From Benzoatithermus sp039808865 (GTDB lineage Bacteria > Pseudomonadota > Alphaproteobacteria > Geminicoccales > Geminicoccaceae), in contig JBDHTW010000006.1 of NCBI GenBank assembly GCA_039808865.1, positions 23,524 through 87,523 on the forward strand: 64,000 nt of DNA, in the 5' to 3' direction. Both the position numbers and the translations under genes were made by a program. Positions within the stretch are counted from its first letter, which is position 1. Each line of letters opens with the position of its first letter. Below the pieces are notes generated by a model that was not told where the DNA came from, did not search any database, and worked only from the letters and a program-made list of their open reading frames with translations. This document shows, in pieces, positions 16,966 through 25,139 of the stretch.

Positions 16966-17508
16966 TCAGGGCGTGACCTTGCCGACGAAGCAGCCGTAGG
17001 AGCCGCCGGCGCCCGAGATCGTGACCTTGCCGGCGACCTTGGCCGCGAAGGTCTTGTTGACCACGTAGGTCTCGGTGCCGCCGGCATAGAAACGGTCGAT
17101 GCGGCGATGGAAGCCCGGGAAGTCGAGCGCCATCACGACGTCGAACTTGCGCGTCGGGGCGACGGCGAAAAGAAACTTCCCCTTGCCGTTGAGCGTGATC
17201 GCGTACTTGAGCTTGAAGAACGGCAGCAGGCAGCCGCTGAAGCCGACCGCAGCCGGCTGCGCACCGGCCTGGGCCTCGGTGCTGGTGCCGTTGGCGAGCT
17301 CGTCGAAGCGCTCCGGCCCGAGCTCCTTGGGCGGCAGCTTGACCACCGACTTCAGCTCCTCGCCCTGCAGCACCTGCGACTCGGCCGCGGCGGCCGGCGC
17401 CCAGGCGGCGGGCGCCGTCATCGCCAGGCCTAAGGTGGCCAGCGCGGCGAGAGCCGTGCTGCGGACGCTGCGCGATGTGGTCACGGGCGCGAAGATCGAG
17501 CTCAGCAT
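16966..17508 (-). CDS. secreted protein of an unrecognised two-cysteine family, copy 1
   Basis: A 180-residue predicted exported protein that I do not recognise. A signal peptide is visible (basic start, then STALAALATLGLAMTAPAAW and an AAAA cleavage region). After a variable segment of about 50 residues comes a conserved domain of 90 residues, from SGCLLPFFKLKYAITLNGKG to GSYGCFVGKVTP. It has two cysteines that could form a disulfide and a strongly alternating beta-strand pattern with GGTE in the middle. A second copy at 19309-19836 matches it at about 50 of 90 positions by my hand alignment with one gap. It sits reversed between proA and nadD, interrupting a normally compact housekeeping order. 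Confidence 0.75.
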   Translation of the reverse strand: MLSSIFAPVTTSRSVRSTALAALATLGLAMTAPAAWAPAAAAESQVLQGEELKSVVKLPPKELGPERFDELANGTSTEAQAGAQPAAVGFSGCLLPFFKLKYAITLNGKGKFLFAVAPTRKFDVVMALDFPGFHRRIDRFYAGGTETYVVNKTFAAKVAGKVTISGAGGSYGCFVGKVTP

Positions 17509-17692
17509 GATGGGTGTCCTTTGGGCGTTTCCTCGACCGCCATCGGCGGTGGCGATGCGCGAACATCCTGCCGCCGCGTTTCGCCGCAATGTCGAGCGGC
17601 CGGACTTGCGTTGCGATTGTGCCGAGTCGATGCTCGACCGCATCGGGCGGCGCAACCGAAGGCGCCGTCATGGTCCCCGGCCCGGAGAGCGC

Positions 17693-18361
17693 ATGACCGC
17701 ATTGTGCGAGCCCAAGATGTTGCGCCGCCCGGTCGCCCGACTGGCCGCGAAGGTGGCGATGCCCGAGCCGGAGGCGCCGTCGCGGCCGCTGCGCGTGGGC
17801 CTGCTCGGCGGCTCGTTCAACCCGGCCCACGCCGGCCATCGCTACATCAGCCTGGAGGCGCTGCGGCGGCTGGGCCTCGATCAGGTCTGGTGGCTGGTCT
17901 CGCCGCAGAATCCGCTCAAGGCCGCAGCCGGAATGGCCCCGCTGGCCGAGCGCGTCGCATGCGCCACCGCCGTCGCGGCCCATCCGCGCATCCGGGCACT
18001 GCCGCTCGAGACGCGCCTCGGCACCCGCTTCACCGCCGATACCCTGCGGCGGCTCACCACGTGGCGCGGCTACCGGTTCGTCTGGCTGATGGGCGCGGAC
18101 AACCTCGCCCAGCTGCCCCGCTGGCGGCACTGGCGGCAGATCATGGCCGCCTGCCCGGTTGCGGTCTTCGAGCGCCATCCCTATTCTTATGCAGCGCTGG
18201 CGGGGCCAGCGGCAGGCGGGTTCCGCGCGGCGAGATTGCCGGAGCCGCGGGTTTCGGAGCTGGCGAACGGTCCGACGCCGGCCTGGGTGTTCGTCCGACT
18301 GCGACCGCACCCGGCCTCGGCGACGGCGATCCGGGCGCGCTCCGGTGCTTGCGGCGGCTGA
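17693..18361 (+). CDS. nadD: nicotinate-nucleotide adenylyltransferase
   Basis: A 222-residue NAD biosynthesis enzyme that joins nicotinate mononucleotide to AMP. The nucleotidyltransferase motif is GLLGGSFNPAHAGH; supporting segments are WWLVSPQNPLK, LETRLGTRFTADTL and FVWLMGADNLAQLPRWRHW. Possible starts are ATG 17693, 17717 and 17759. The core begins after residue 30 of the longest form, so the true start may be later. It is followed by rsfS and rlmH in the order usual for alphaproteobacteria and diverges from the secreted copy 1 gene. Confidence 0.93.
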   Translation: MTALCEPKMLRRPVARLAAKVAMPEPEAPSRPLRVGLLGGSFNPAHAGHRYISLEALRRLGLDQVWWLVSPQNPLKAAAGMAPLAERVACATAVAAHPRIRALPLETRLGTRFTADTLRRLTTWRGYRFVWLMGADNLAQLPRWRHWRQIMAACPVAVFERHPYSYAALAGPAAGGFRAARLPEPRVSELANGPTPAWVFVRLRPHPASATAIRARSGACGG

Positions 18362-18384
18362 GCCCGTCCAGGGGAGATGGAACT

Positions 18385-18783
18385 ATTAGCGACCTCGAAT
18401 CGACCGCCGTCGCGCCAGAGCCGGCCAATCCGCCCAGCGTGCTGCTGCAGCTCGTTCTATCCTCGCTCGACGACGACAAGGCGCTCGATCCGACGGTGAT
18501 CGACCTTGCCGGCAAGACGACGCTGGCCGAGTTCATGGTCGTGGCGACCGGCACGTCGCAGCGGCACATCGCCTCGATGGCCGAAAAGCTGATCGAGCGG
18601 CTGAAGGCGGCCGGCCACACCTACGTCCAGGCCGAAGGTCTCGACGATCCGGCCAGCACCTGGATCCTGATCGACACCGGGGACATCCTGGTGCACCTGT
18701 TCCGGGCCGAGACCCGCGCCTTCTACGACATCGAGAAGCTCTGGTCGGTGGCGCCGACGCGCCGGGCCGCCGCTTCCGGCTGA
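18385..18783 (+). CDS. rsfS: ribosomal silencing factor RsfS, start codon unusual
   Basis: A RsfS/Iojap protein that binds ribosomal protein uL14 and blocks subunit joining under starvation. Family motifs are SSLDDDKALDPTVIDLAGKT, EFMVVATGTSQRHIASMAEK and STWILIDTGDILVHLF, followed by YDIEKLW. No in-frame ATG precedes the domain. AGGGGAG at 18370-18376 stands eight bases before ATT 18385, giving 132 residues, and AUU is a known rare start codon. Alternatives are TTG 18349 (overlapping nadD) and GTG 18439 (114 residues, no ribosome-binding site). The identity is certain; the start is not. Confidence 0.85.
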   Translation: MSDLESTAVAPEPANPPSVLLQLVLSSLDDDKALDPTVIDLAGKTTLAEFMVVATGTSQRHIASMAEKLIERLKAAGHTYVQAEGLDDPASTWILIDTGDILVHLFRAETRAFYDIEKLWSVAPTRRAAASG

Positions 18784-18789
18784 GCCGTC

Positions 18790-19248
18790 GTGGAGCTGCT
18801 GGTCGTCGCCGTCGGCCGCAGCCGCGACGCGCCGATCGACACCCTGTTCGCCGACTACGTCCGTCGCTGCGCTTGGCCGATCCGCCTGGTCGAGGTCCAG
18901 CCGCGCAGCAGCGTGGCTCCCGGACGCCGCAAGGAGGTCGAGGCCGGGCTGTTGCGCGAGGCGATCCCGCCCGGTGCCGCCGTCGTGGCCCTCGACGAGC
19001 ATGGCCAGGACCGCTCCAGCGCCGACTTCGCCCACCTGCTCGGCCGCTGGCGCGACGATGGCCGGCGCACCACCGCGTTCCTCGTCGGTGGTCCGGATGG
19101 CCTCGCACCGGGCATCCGCGCCGCCGCCGATGCCCAGATCGCGTTCGGCCGCCTGACCTGGCCGCACCGGTTGGTACGGGTCATGCTGGCCGAACAGCTC
19201 TACCGGGCGACGACGATCCTGGCCGGCCACCCCTACCATCGGGAGTGA
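18790..19248 (+). CDS. rlmH: 23S rRNA (pseudouridine-1915-N3)-methyltransferase
   Basis: A 152-residue SPOUT-class methyltransferase that modifies pseudouridine 1915 in helix 69 of 23S rRNA. Evidence: a GTG start six bases after rsfS, LLVVAVGRSRDAPIDTLFADY at the N-terminus, VVALDEHGQDRSSADFAHLL, the SAM-binding FLVGGPDGLAPGIR, and the C-terminal WPHRLVRVMLAEQLYRA knot with HPYHRE at the end. Length and ending are typical. It is translated in line with nadD and rsfS. Confidence 0.95.
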   Translation: MELLVVAVGRSRDAPIDTLFADYVRRCAWPIRLVEVQPRSSVAPGRRKEVEAGLLREAIPPGAAVVALDEHGQDRSSADFAHLLGRWRDDGRRTTAFLVGGPDGLAPGIRAAADAQIAFGRLTWPHRLVRVMLAEQLYRATTILAGHPYHRE

Positions 19249-19308
19249 CCGGCCGCAGCTCGTCGCCGCGGCGAGCGGCGGTTCGGACCAGCGCCCGGAA
19301 TGCCAGCG

Positions 19309-19836
19309 CTACGGCGTGACCTGGAACACGAAGCAGCCGTAGGAGCTGCCCACGCCCGAGATCGCGACCTTGCCGTTGACCCGGGCCGAGAAGTTCTTGC
19401 TCACGTTGATCGCCTCGGTACCACCTAGTCCCTTGTTGTTGACCTTCCTGAACAGGCCCGGGAAGTTGAGCGTCATCACGACGTTGAAGCCCTTGGTCTT
19501 CGGTACCGTGACGAAGCGGAACACGCCCTTGCCGGTCAGGGATATCCCGTAGCTGACCTTGTAGAACGGCAGGATGCAGCCGCTCTTGACGACCGCCTGC
19601 GGCGTGACACCGGTCGCCGCCTCGCTGCCGACGCTGTTCTCCAATTCGCTGCCCATCTCGGGCACGGGTGCCGACGGCCCGGCGGCCTGTGCCTCCAGGC
19701 CCTGGTCGGCCAGGGCTGCGGTCGACGACAGCGGCACCGCGAACGCCGAGGCCGCCATGCACAGGGCAGCAATCAGCGTTTTCCGCCGCCAATTGCCCGC
19801 AGACGGCGAGGTTGCAGTTGAAGGCGTTGTATGCAC
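19309..19836 (-). CDS. secreted protein of an unrecognised two-cysteine family, copy 2
   Basis: A 175-residue predicted exported protein, paralogous to 16966-17508. The GTG start at 19836 has GGGAG seven bases upstream and leads into a signal peptide (NWRRKTLIAALCMAASAFA, then STAALA). The conserved domain runs from SGCILPFYKVSYGISLTGKG to SSYGCFVFQVTP, with the same two cysteines, the GKG turn, the NVVMTLNFPG strand and GGTE. The variable linker differs completely from copy 1 and is rich in Ala, Gly and Glu. It is reversed and convergent with rlmH. A longer frame reaches 20091 but lacks a ribosome-binding site or signal sequence there. Function unknown. Confidence 0.75.
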   Translation of the reverse strand: MHTTPSTATSPSAGNWRRKTLIAALCMAASAFAVPLSSTAALADQGLEAQAAGPSAPVPEMGSELENSVGSEAATGVTPQAVVKSGCILPFYKVSYGISLTGKGVFRFVTVPKTKGFNVVMTLNFPGLFRKVNNKGLGGTEAINVSKNFSARVNGKVAISGVGSSYGCFVFQVTP

Positions 19837-20253
19837 GACTTGGCTCCCATTACTTGAATGATTTGCTGGGACCGCATCGTCCGGAGCAGCGACGGAGGCT
19901 CGTCCCGCGTCTCGCCGCAAATGGACTGCCGTCGTCATTATCGGATAGCTTGCAATCAAGCCGAACAGATATCTGATGCCAAACAGATGGCATGCAGACG
20001 CCGAGCCGTGTATCGCCTCCAGACGAAGACCGCCGATGTTCTGGTTGCCGCAATATTGGCCGTCGCCGCGACGACCGTCAACCAATACCAATCATCCTTT
20101 CACGAGAACCATCATAATCTTTAGTTGTAACTGTGGTCTCTGCTGCATTTCGAGCCCGACGGCTCGCCGGCGCGCACCGGGCTCGCACTCGCCTGCCCCG
20201 GGATTGTTCGGCTAAGGTCGCCCGCAGACGGCGCATACCCGCAGGAGTGCCCC
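19837..20253. promoter_or_regulatory. intergenic region between secreted copy 2 and gamma-glutamyltransferase
   Basis: A 417-base divergent spacer, moderately AT-rich at about 20080-20140. On the minus strand there is TTGACG followed 18 bases later by AATATT (about 20050-20080), a weak promoter candidate for the secreted gene. On the plus strand only the AGGAG ribosome-binding site before 20254 is clear. I see no gene in it. Confidence 0.3.
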
Positions 20254-21840
20254 ATGCGTGATTTCGAGCTTCCCGGGCGGTCGACCGCCTACGGCCAGCA
20301 GGGTATGGCGGCGACCTCCCATCCGCTGGCGACCCTCGCCGCCGTCGACGTGCTCAGGTCGGGCGGCAACGCCGTCGATGCCGCCGTCGCGGCCGCAGCC
20401 GTGCAGGCCGTGGTCGAGCCGGCGATGACCGGAATCGGCGGCGACTGCTTCGTCCTGTTCGCGCCGGCCTCCGGTGGGGTCGTGGCGCTCAACGGCTCGG
20501 GCCGGGCACCGGCCGCGCTGTCGGTCGAACATCTGGCCCGTGCGGGCCTGACGACGATCGGCGGCGACAGCCCGCACGCGGTGACCGTCCCCGGTGCTTT
20601 GGCGGCCTGGGCGGCCCTGCTGGAGGCGCACGGGACGAAGGGGCTGGACGAGCTGCTGCTGCCTGCGATCCGGTACGCCGAGGATGGCTTCGTGGTGACC
20701 CCGCGCGTGGCCTTCGACTGGGCGCGTGCCCGGCCGGTGCTCGAGCGGAGCGACGCCGGCAGGAACTTCTACCTGCCCGGCGACCGCGTGCCGGAAGAAG
20801 GCCGCCTGCTCCGCTTTCCGGCCTTGGGACGGACGCTGCGCCGCGTGGCCGAGGGCGGCGCCCGCGTCTTCTACGAGGGCGAGCTGGCGCGGCACATGGT
20901 GGCCGCGCTCAAGAGCTTCGGCGGCGTGCACGACGAGGCCGATTTCGCGGCGGCGGCCGCCGAGTTCGTGACGCCGATCCACACGCTCTACCGCGATACC
21001 GTCGTCTACGAGTGCCCGCCGAACGGGCAGGGCATCGTCGCTCTGCTGCTGCTCAACATCCTCGAGCGGTTCGATCTGCGTCGCCTCGGCCAGGACACGG
21101 CCGCTCGGCTGCACGTCCTGGCCGAGGCGACCCGCCTGGCCTTTCGCGACCGCGACGCGACGCTGGCCGATCCCGCGCAGGCGGAGGTCCCGACGACGCG
21201 GCTGCTCGACAAGGCCTACGCCAAGCGTCTGGCGGAGACGATCGATCCCGACCGCAGGACCACGGCGTTGCCGCCGCCGCTGCTCGAGCCGCATCCCGAC
21301 ACGATCTATCTGACCGTGGTCGACCGCGACCTGAACGCGGTGTCGCTGATCAACTCGATCTACGACGGCTTCGGCTCGGGCCTGGTCTGCCCCGAGACCG
21401 GCGTGCTGTTCCACAGCCGCGGCCGGTCGTTCCGGCTCGATCCGGCGCATCCGAACGTCGTGGCACCGGGCAAGCGCCCGATGCACACGATCATCCCCGG
21501 CCTGGCGTTCCGCGACGGCGCGGCGTGGTGCAGCTTCGGCGTGATGGGCGGCGATTACCAGCCGGTCGGCCAGGCGCATCTCCTCACCCGCCTGATCGAC
21601 GACGGCCTCGACCCGCAGGCGGCGCTCGATGCGCCACGGATCATGGCCTATCCGTCCGACCTCCAGGCCGAGGCCGGCATCGGCCGGACGGCGCGTCTGG
21701 GCCTGCTGCAGCGGGGCCACCGCGTGGTCGACACGGCCTCGCCCCTGGGCGGGGGGCAGGCGATCGTGATCGACCGCCGGCGGGGCGTGCTGATCGGCGG
21801 CTCCGATCCGCGCAAGGACGGCCTCGCCCTGGGTTACTGA
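20254..21840 (+). CDS. gamma-glutamyltransferase family protein
   Basis: A 528-residue Ntn-hydrolase of the gamma-glutamyltranspeptidase family, which self-cleaves into two subunits and acts on gamma-glutamyl compounds such as glutathione. Evidence: SHPLATLAAVDVLRSGGNAV, VVEPAMTGIGGDCFVLF, YECPPNGQGIVALLLLNILE, and the new N-terminal threonine at residue 350 in PDTIYLTVVDRDLNAVSL. The C-terminus has GKRPMHTIIPGL and VMGGDYQPVGQAHLL. No signal peptide is visible, so this is probably a cytosolic YwrD/oxamate-amidohydrolase-like member rather than the periplasmic enzyme. GGAG lies just before the ATG. It stands alone between divergent and downstream units. Confidence 0.88.
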   Translation: MRDFELPGRSTAYGQQGMAATSHPLATLAAVDVLRSGGNAVDAAVAAAAVQAVVEPAMTGIGGDCFVLFAPASGGVVALNGSGRAPAALSVEHLARAGLTTIGGDSPHAVTVPGALAAWAALLEAHGTKGLDELLLPAIRYAEDGFVVTPRVAFDWARARPVLERSDAGRNFYLPGDRVPEEGRLLRFPALGRTLRRVAEGGARVFYEGELARHMVAALKSFGGVHDEADFAAAAAEFVTPIHTLYRDTVVYECPPNGQGIVALLLLNILERFDLRRLGQDTAARLHVLAEATRLAFRDRDATLADPAQAEVPTTRLLDKAYAKRLAETIDPDRRTTALPPPLLEPHPDTIYLTVVDRDLNAVSLINSIYDGFGSGLVCPETGVLFHSRGRSFRLDPAHPNVVAPGKRPMHTIIPGLAFRDGAAWCSFGVMGGDYQPVGQAHLLTRLIDDGLDPQAALDAPRIMAYPSDLQAEAGIGRTARLGLLQRGHRVVDTASPLGGGQAIVIDRRRGVLIGGSDPRKDGLALGY

Positions 21841-21858
21841 TCGGCCGACGCTTAGCAT

Positions 21859-21886
21859 TTGACGTTCTGGTCAGGCGGCCTATCAA
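21859..21886 (+). promoter_or_regulatory. candidate sigma70-type promoter for the mrp operon
   Basis: TTGACG at 21859-21864 and TATCAA at 21881-21886, separated by 16 bases, lie about 65 bases upstream of mrpA in the 112-base gap after the gamma-glutamyltransferase gene. This is the only convincing -35/-10 pair in that gap. It was judged by eye only. Confidence 0.45.
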
Positions 21887-21952
21887 ACTCGGGACACGGG
21901 GCGGGCCGTGGTACCGGCCTGATGCGAGCGGCACAACAGCAGCGGGACAAGG

Positions 21953-24796
21953 ATGCGCCTCGCCCTGATCGTTCTCCTGCCGTTTCTCGGCGCCATGCTG
22001 CCGCCACTGATGATCCGCGCCGGGCGCAATGCCTGCGCGCTGGTCACGGCGGCGGTCACCGCAGCCTCGCTGGCCCTGCTGCTGATCCACGCTCCCGCGG
22101 TGTTCCGCGGCGAGCCGGTCGTGGAGCACATGGCCTGGGTACCGCGGCTCGGCCTCGGCCTCGACCTGTTCATCGACGGCTACGGCCTGTTCTTCGCGTT
22201 CCTGATCCTGGCCATCGGCCTGCTGATCATCACCTACGCGCGCTGGTACCTCGACCGCGACGACCCGATGGGCCGGTTCTACAGCTATCTCCTGCTGTTC
22301 CAGGGCGCGATGCTCGGCATCGTGCTCGCGGACAACGTGCTGGTCCTGATCGTGTTCTGGGAGCTGACCAGCCTGACCTCGTTCCTGCTGATCGGCTACT
22401 GGCGCCATCTGCCCGAGGGCCGGCAGGGCGCGCGCATGGCGCTGATCGTCACCGGCAGCGGCGGCCTCGCCCTGATCGGCGGCATGCTGCTGCTCGGCCA
22501 CGCCGCGGGCTCCTACGAGCTCAGCGTGATCCTGACCCGCGGCCAGGAGATCCAGGCCTCGGCGCTCTACCTGCCGATCCTCCTGCTCGTGCTCGGCGCC
22601 GCGTTCACCAAGTCGGCCCAGTTCCCGTTCCATTTCTGGCTGCCGCACGCGATGGCCGCGCCGACCCCGGTCTCGGCCTACCTGCACTCGGCGACGATGG
22701 TGAAGGCCGGCATCTTCCTGCTCGGCCGGCTGTGGCCGGTTCTGTCCGGGACCGAGCCCTGGTTCCTGATCGTGACCGGCGCCGGGCTGGCGACGATGGT
22801 GATCGCCGCCTGGATCGCGCTGTTCAAGGACGATCTCAAGGCGCTGCTCGCGTTCTCGACCGTGAGCCATCTCGGGCTGATCACGATGCTGTTCGGCATG
22901 GGCACGCCGATCGCCGCGGTCGCCGCCGTGTTCCACATCCTCAACCACGCCACCTTCAAGGCCTCCTTGTTCCTCTGCGCCGGCATCGTCGACCACGAAG
23001 CCGGCACGCGCGACGCGCGACGGCTCGGCGGCCTGCTCTGGCTGATGCCGATCACCGGGACCCTGGCGATGATCGCCGCCGCCTCGATGGCGGGCCTGCC
23101 GCTGCTCAACGGCTTCCTGTCCAAGGAGATGATGCTCGAGGCCGCGGCCAACACCCAGTATCTGGGCCAGTCCTGGCTGGTGCCGGCGCTGGCCACGCTG
23201 GGCGCGCTGTTCTCGGTCGGCTACGCCTTCCGCTTCGTCGTCGACGTGTTCCTCGGCCGCGTGCGCCGGGACTATCCCCGCCATCCGCACGATCCGCCGC
23301 CCGGCATGTGGCTGCCGGTCGTGGTGCTGGTGGTGCCGGTGGTGGTGATCGGCGTGGCCCCTGCCCTGGTCGTGCCGGTCGTCGATCTCGCCGCCGGTGC
23401 CGTGACCGGCGGCCGGCTGCCCGAGTACCATCTGGCCTTGTGGCACGGCCTGACCCCGGCCCTGTTCATGACCGCGGTGGCGCTGGCCGGCGGCATCCTG
23501 CTGCTGGCCGCCCAGCAGCCGGTGCGCGCGTGGCGGCTGCGCCTGCCGCGGCCCGAGGCCAAGGACATGTTCGAGCACGCCGTCGCCGCGCTGGTGCGCG
23601 GGGCGCGCGGCGTCACCGACGCCGTGCACGACGGCTCGCTCCGCCGCGGCCTGTTCCTCGCGATCCTGGTCATGCTGCTGGTCGGCGGCACCGCCTATCT
23701 CGGCGGCAGCCATGCCGCCGGCGACCGGCCGCTCCTGGCCGTCAACGTGCCGGCCGTCGTCTTGTGGCTGCTCGTGCTGGCGGCCAGCGTGGCGGTCTTG
23801 CACTGGCATCGCCACCGGCTGCTGGCGCTGGTGCTGACCGGGATCGTCGGCCTCGCGGTCTCGCTGACCTTCGTCTTCTTCTCCGCTCCCGATCTGGCGC
23901 TGACGCAGCTCTCGGTCGAGGTGGTGACGACGATCTTGATGCTCCTGGCGCTGAACTACCTGCCGCAGAAGTCGCCGCCGGAGCCGTCGCGCCTGCGCCA
24001 CTGGCGCGACCTCGGCCTCGCCGCGGCCAGCGGTGTCGGCGTCGCCGCCGTCCTCTACGCGGTGCTGACGCGCGACCTCGCCCAGACCATCGCCGAATAC
24101 CACGTCACCCAGGCGAAGCCCGGGGGTGGCGGCACCAACGTCGTCAACGTCATCCTGGTCGACTTCCGCGGCTACGACACGTTCGGCGAGATCATCGTCC
24201 TCGGCATCGCCGCGCTGGCGATCTTCGCGCTGCTCGACAGCGCGCTGGGCGGGACCTCCGGCCGGCGGCTGGAAGCCCTGCCGCACCGGCGCGAGGCCGG
24301 CGACCGCCACCCGCTGATGCTGGTGGTGGCGACGCGCGTGCTCCTGCCCCTGGCCCTGACGGTCGGGCTGTTCATCATGCTGCGCGGCCACAACATGCCG
24401 GGCGGCGGCTTCATCGCCGGGCTGGTGGTCGGCATCGCCCTGATCATGCAGTACATGGCCAGCGGCTTCGCCTGGGCCGAGCGGCAGCTGCGCTTCGACT
24501 ACCACGCGCTGATCGGCTGGGGCGTGCTGGTGGCCGGCCTCACCGGCATCGCCGCCTGGTTCGGCGACGTGCCGTTCCTCACCAGCAACTACGGCTATTT
24601 CCACATTCCGTTGGTGGGCGAGGTCGAGCTGGCGACGGCGATGGCGTTCGATCTCGGCGTGTTCCTCACCGTCGTCGGCGTCGTGATGCTGACCCTGGCC
24701 AACCTGTCGCGCGTCGGCCGCAAGGCGGAGCCGGCGCCGGGTCCGGAGACGGCCATGGACATCGCCCTGCCCCCGCCCGCGATCGAGGAGGCGTGA
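21953..24796 (+). CDS. mrpA: Mrp Na+/H+ antiporter subunit A fused to subunit B (MrpAB)
   Basis: A 947-residue polytopic membrane protein. Its first two thirds are NuoL-like, with the key glutamate in VLIVFWELTSLTSFLLIGYW and the lysine in FTKSAQFPFHFWLPHAM, both used for ion translocation in Mrp and complex I. The middle carries a DUF4040-type segment (SLTFVFFSAPDLALTQL then SVEVVTTILMLL). The last 160 residues are MrpB: LFIMLRGHNMPGGGFIAGLV and the NYGYFHIPLVGEVELATAMAFD region. This A-B fusion is the group 2 (Pha-type) form, so no separate mrpB is needed. It is the first gene of mrpACDEFG, one base before mrpC. Confidence 0.95.
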   Translation: MRLALIVLLPFLGAMLPPLMIRAGRNACALVTAAVTAASLALLLIHAPAVFRGEPVVEHMAWVPRLGLGLDLFIDGYGLFFAFLILAIGLLIITYARWYLDRDDPMGRFYSYLLLFQGAMLGIVLADNVLVLIVFWELTSLTSFLLIGYWRHLPEGRQGARMALIVTGSGGLALIGGMLLLGHAAGSYELSVILTRGQEIQASALYLPILLLVLGAAFTKSAQFPFHFWLPHAMAAPTPVSAYLHSATMVKAGIFLLGRLWPVLSGTEPWFLIVTGAGLATMVIAAWIALFKDDLKALLAFSTVSHLGLITMLFGMGTPIAAVAAVFHILNHATFKASLFLCAGIVDHEAGTRDARRLGGLLWLMPITGTLAMIAAASMAGLPLLNGFLSKEMMLEAAANTQYLGQSWLVPALATLGALFSVGYAFRFVVDVFLGRVRRDYPRHPHDPPPGMWLPVVVLVVPVVVIGVAPALVVPVVDLAAGAVTGGRLPEYHLALWHGLTPALFMTAVALAGGILLLAAQQPVRAWRLRLPRPEAKDMFEHAVAALVRGARGVTDAVHDGSLRRGLFLAILVMLLVGGTAYLGGSHAAGDRPLLAVNVPAVVLWLLVLAASVAVLHWHRHRLLALVLTGIVGLAVSLTFVFFSAPDLALTQLSVEVVTTILMLLALNYLPQKSPPEPSRLRHWRDLGLAAASGVGVAAVLYAVLTRDLAQTIAEYHVTQAKPGGGGTNVVNVILVDFRGYDTFGEIIVLGIAALAIFALLDSALGGTSGRRLEALPHRREAGDRHPLMLVVATRVLLPLALTVGLFIMLRGHNMPGGGFIAGLVVGIALIMQYMASGFAWAERQLRFDYHALIGWGVLVAGLTGIAAWFGDVPFLTSNYGYFHIPLVGEVELATAMAFDLGVFLTVVGVVMLTLANLSRVGRKAEPAPGPETAMDIALPPPAIEEA

Positions 24797-24797
24797 G

Positions 24798-25139
24798 ATG
24801 GAGGTCCTGCTGGCCAGCGGCGTGGGCGTCCTGACCGCGGTCGGGGTCTATCTCGCGCTGCGTGCGCAGACCTTTCCCGTCGTGCTCGGGCTGACCTTCC
24901 TCTCCTACGCGGTCAACCTGTTCCTGTTCGCCATGGGGCGCCTCGTGGTCGGCCTGCCGCCGATCGTCAGCAAGACGGCCCCGGGCTACACCGATCCTCT
25001 GCCGCAGGCCCTGGTCCTGACCGCGATCGTGATCTCGTTCGGGATGACGGCGCTGCTCGTGATCCTGGCCCTGCGCGGCTATCTCGAGACCGGCCGCGAC
25101 CATGTCGACGGGCTCGGCGGGCCGGAGGCGAAACGATGA
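24798..25139 (+). CDS. mrpC: Mrp antiporter subunit C
   Basis: A 113-residue, three-helix membrane protein homologous to NuoK. Its hallmarks are VGVYLALRAQTFPVVLGLTF with LSYAVNLFLFAMG, and the DPLPQALVLTAIVISFGMTA motif conserved in MrpC. It supports assembly and function of the antiporter membrane arm. The stop overlaps the mrpD start as ATGA. Confidence 0.94.
   Translation: MEVLLASGVGVLTAVGVYLALRAQTFPVVLGLTFLSYAVNLFLFAMGRLVVGLPPIVSKTAPGYTDPLPQALVLTAIVISFGMTALLVILALRGYLETGRDHVDGLGGPEAKR

Noticed and set aside
21641..24604. A minus-strand open frame of about 990 codons antisense to mrpA
   Set aside because: Gln, His, Arg and Gly rich with no domain; mrpA on the plus strand is unambiguous.
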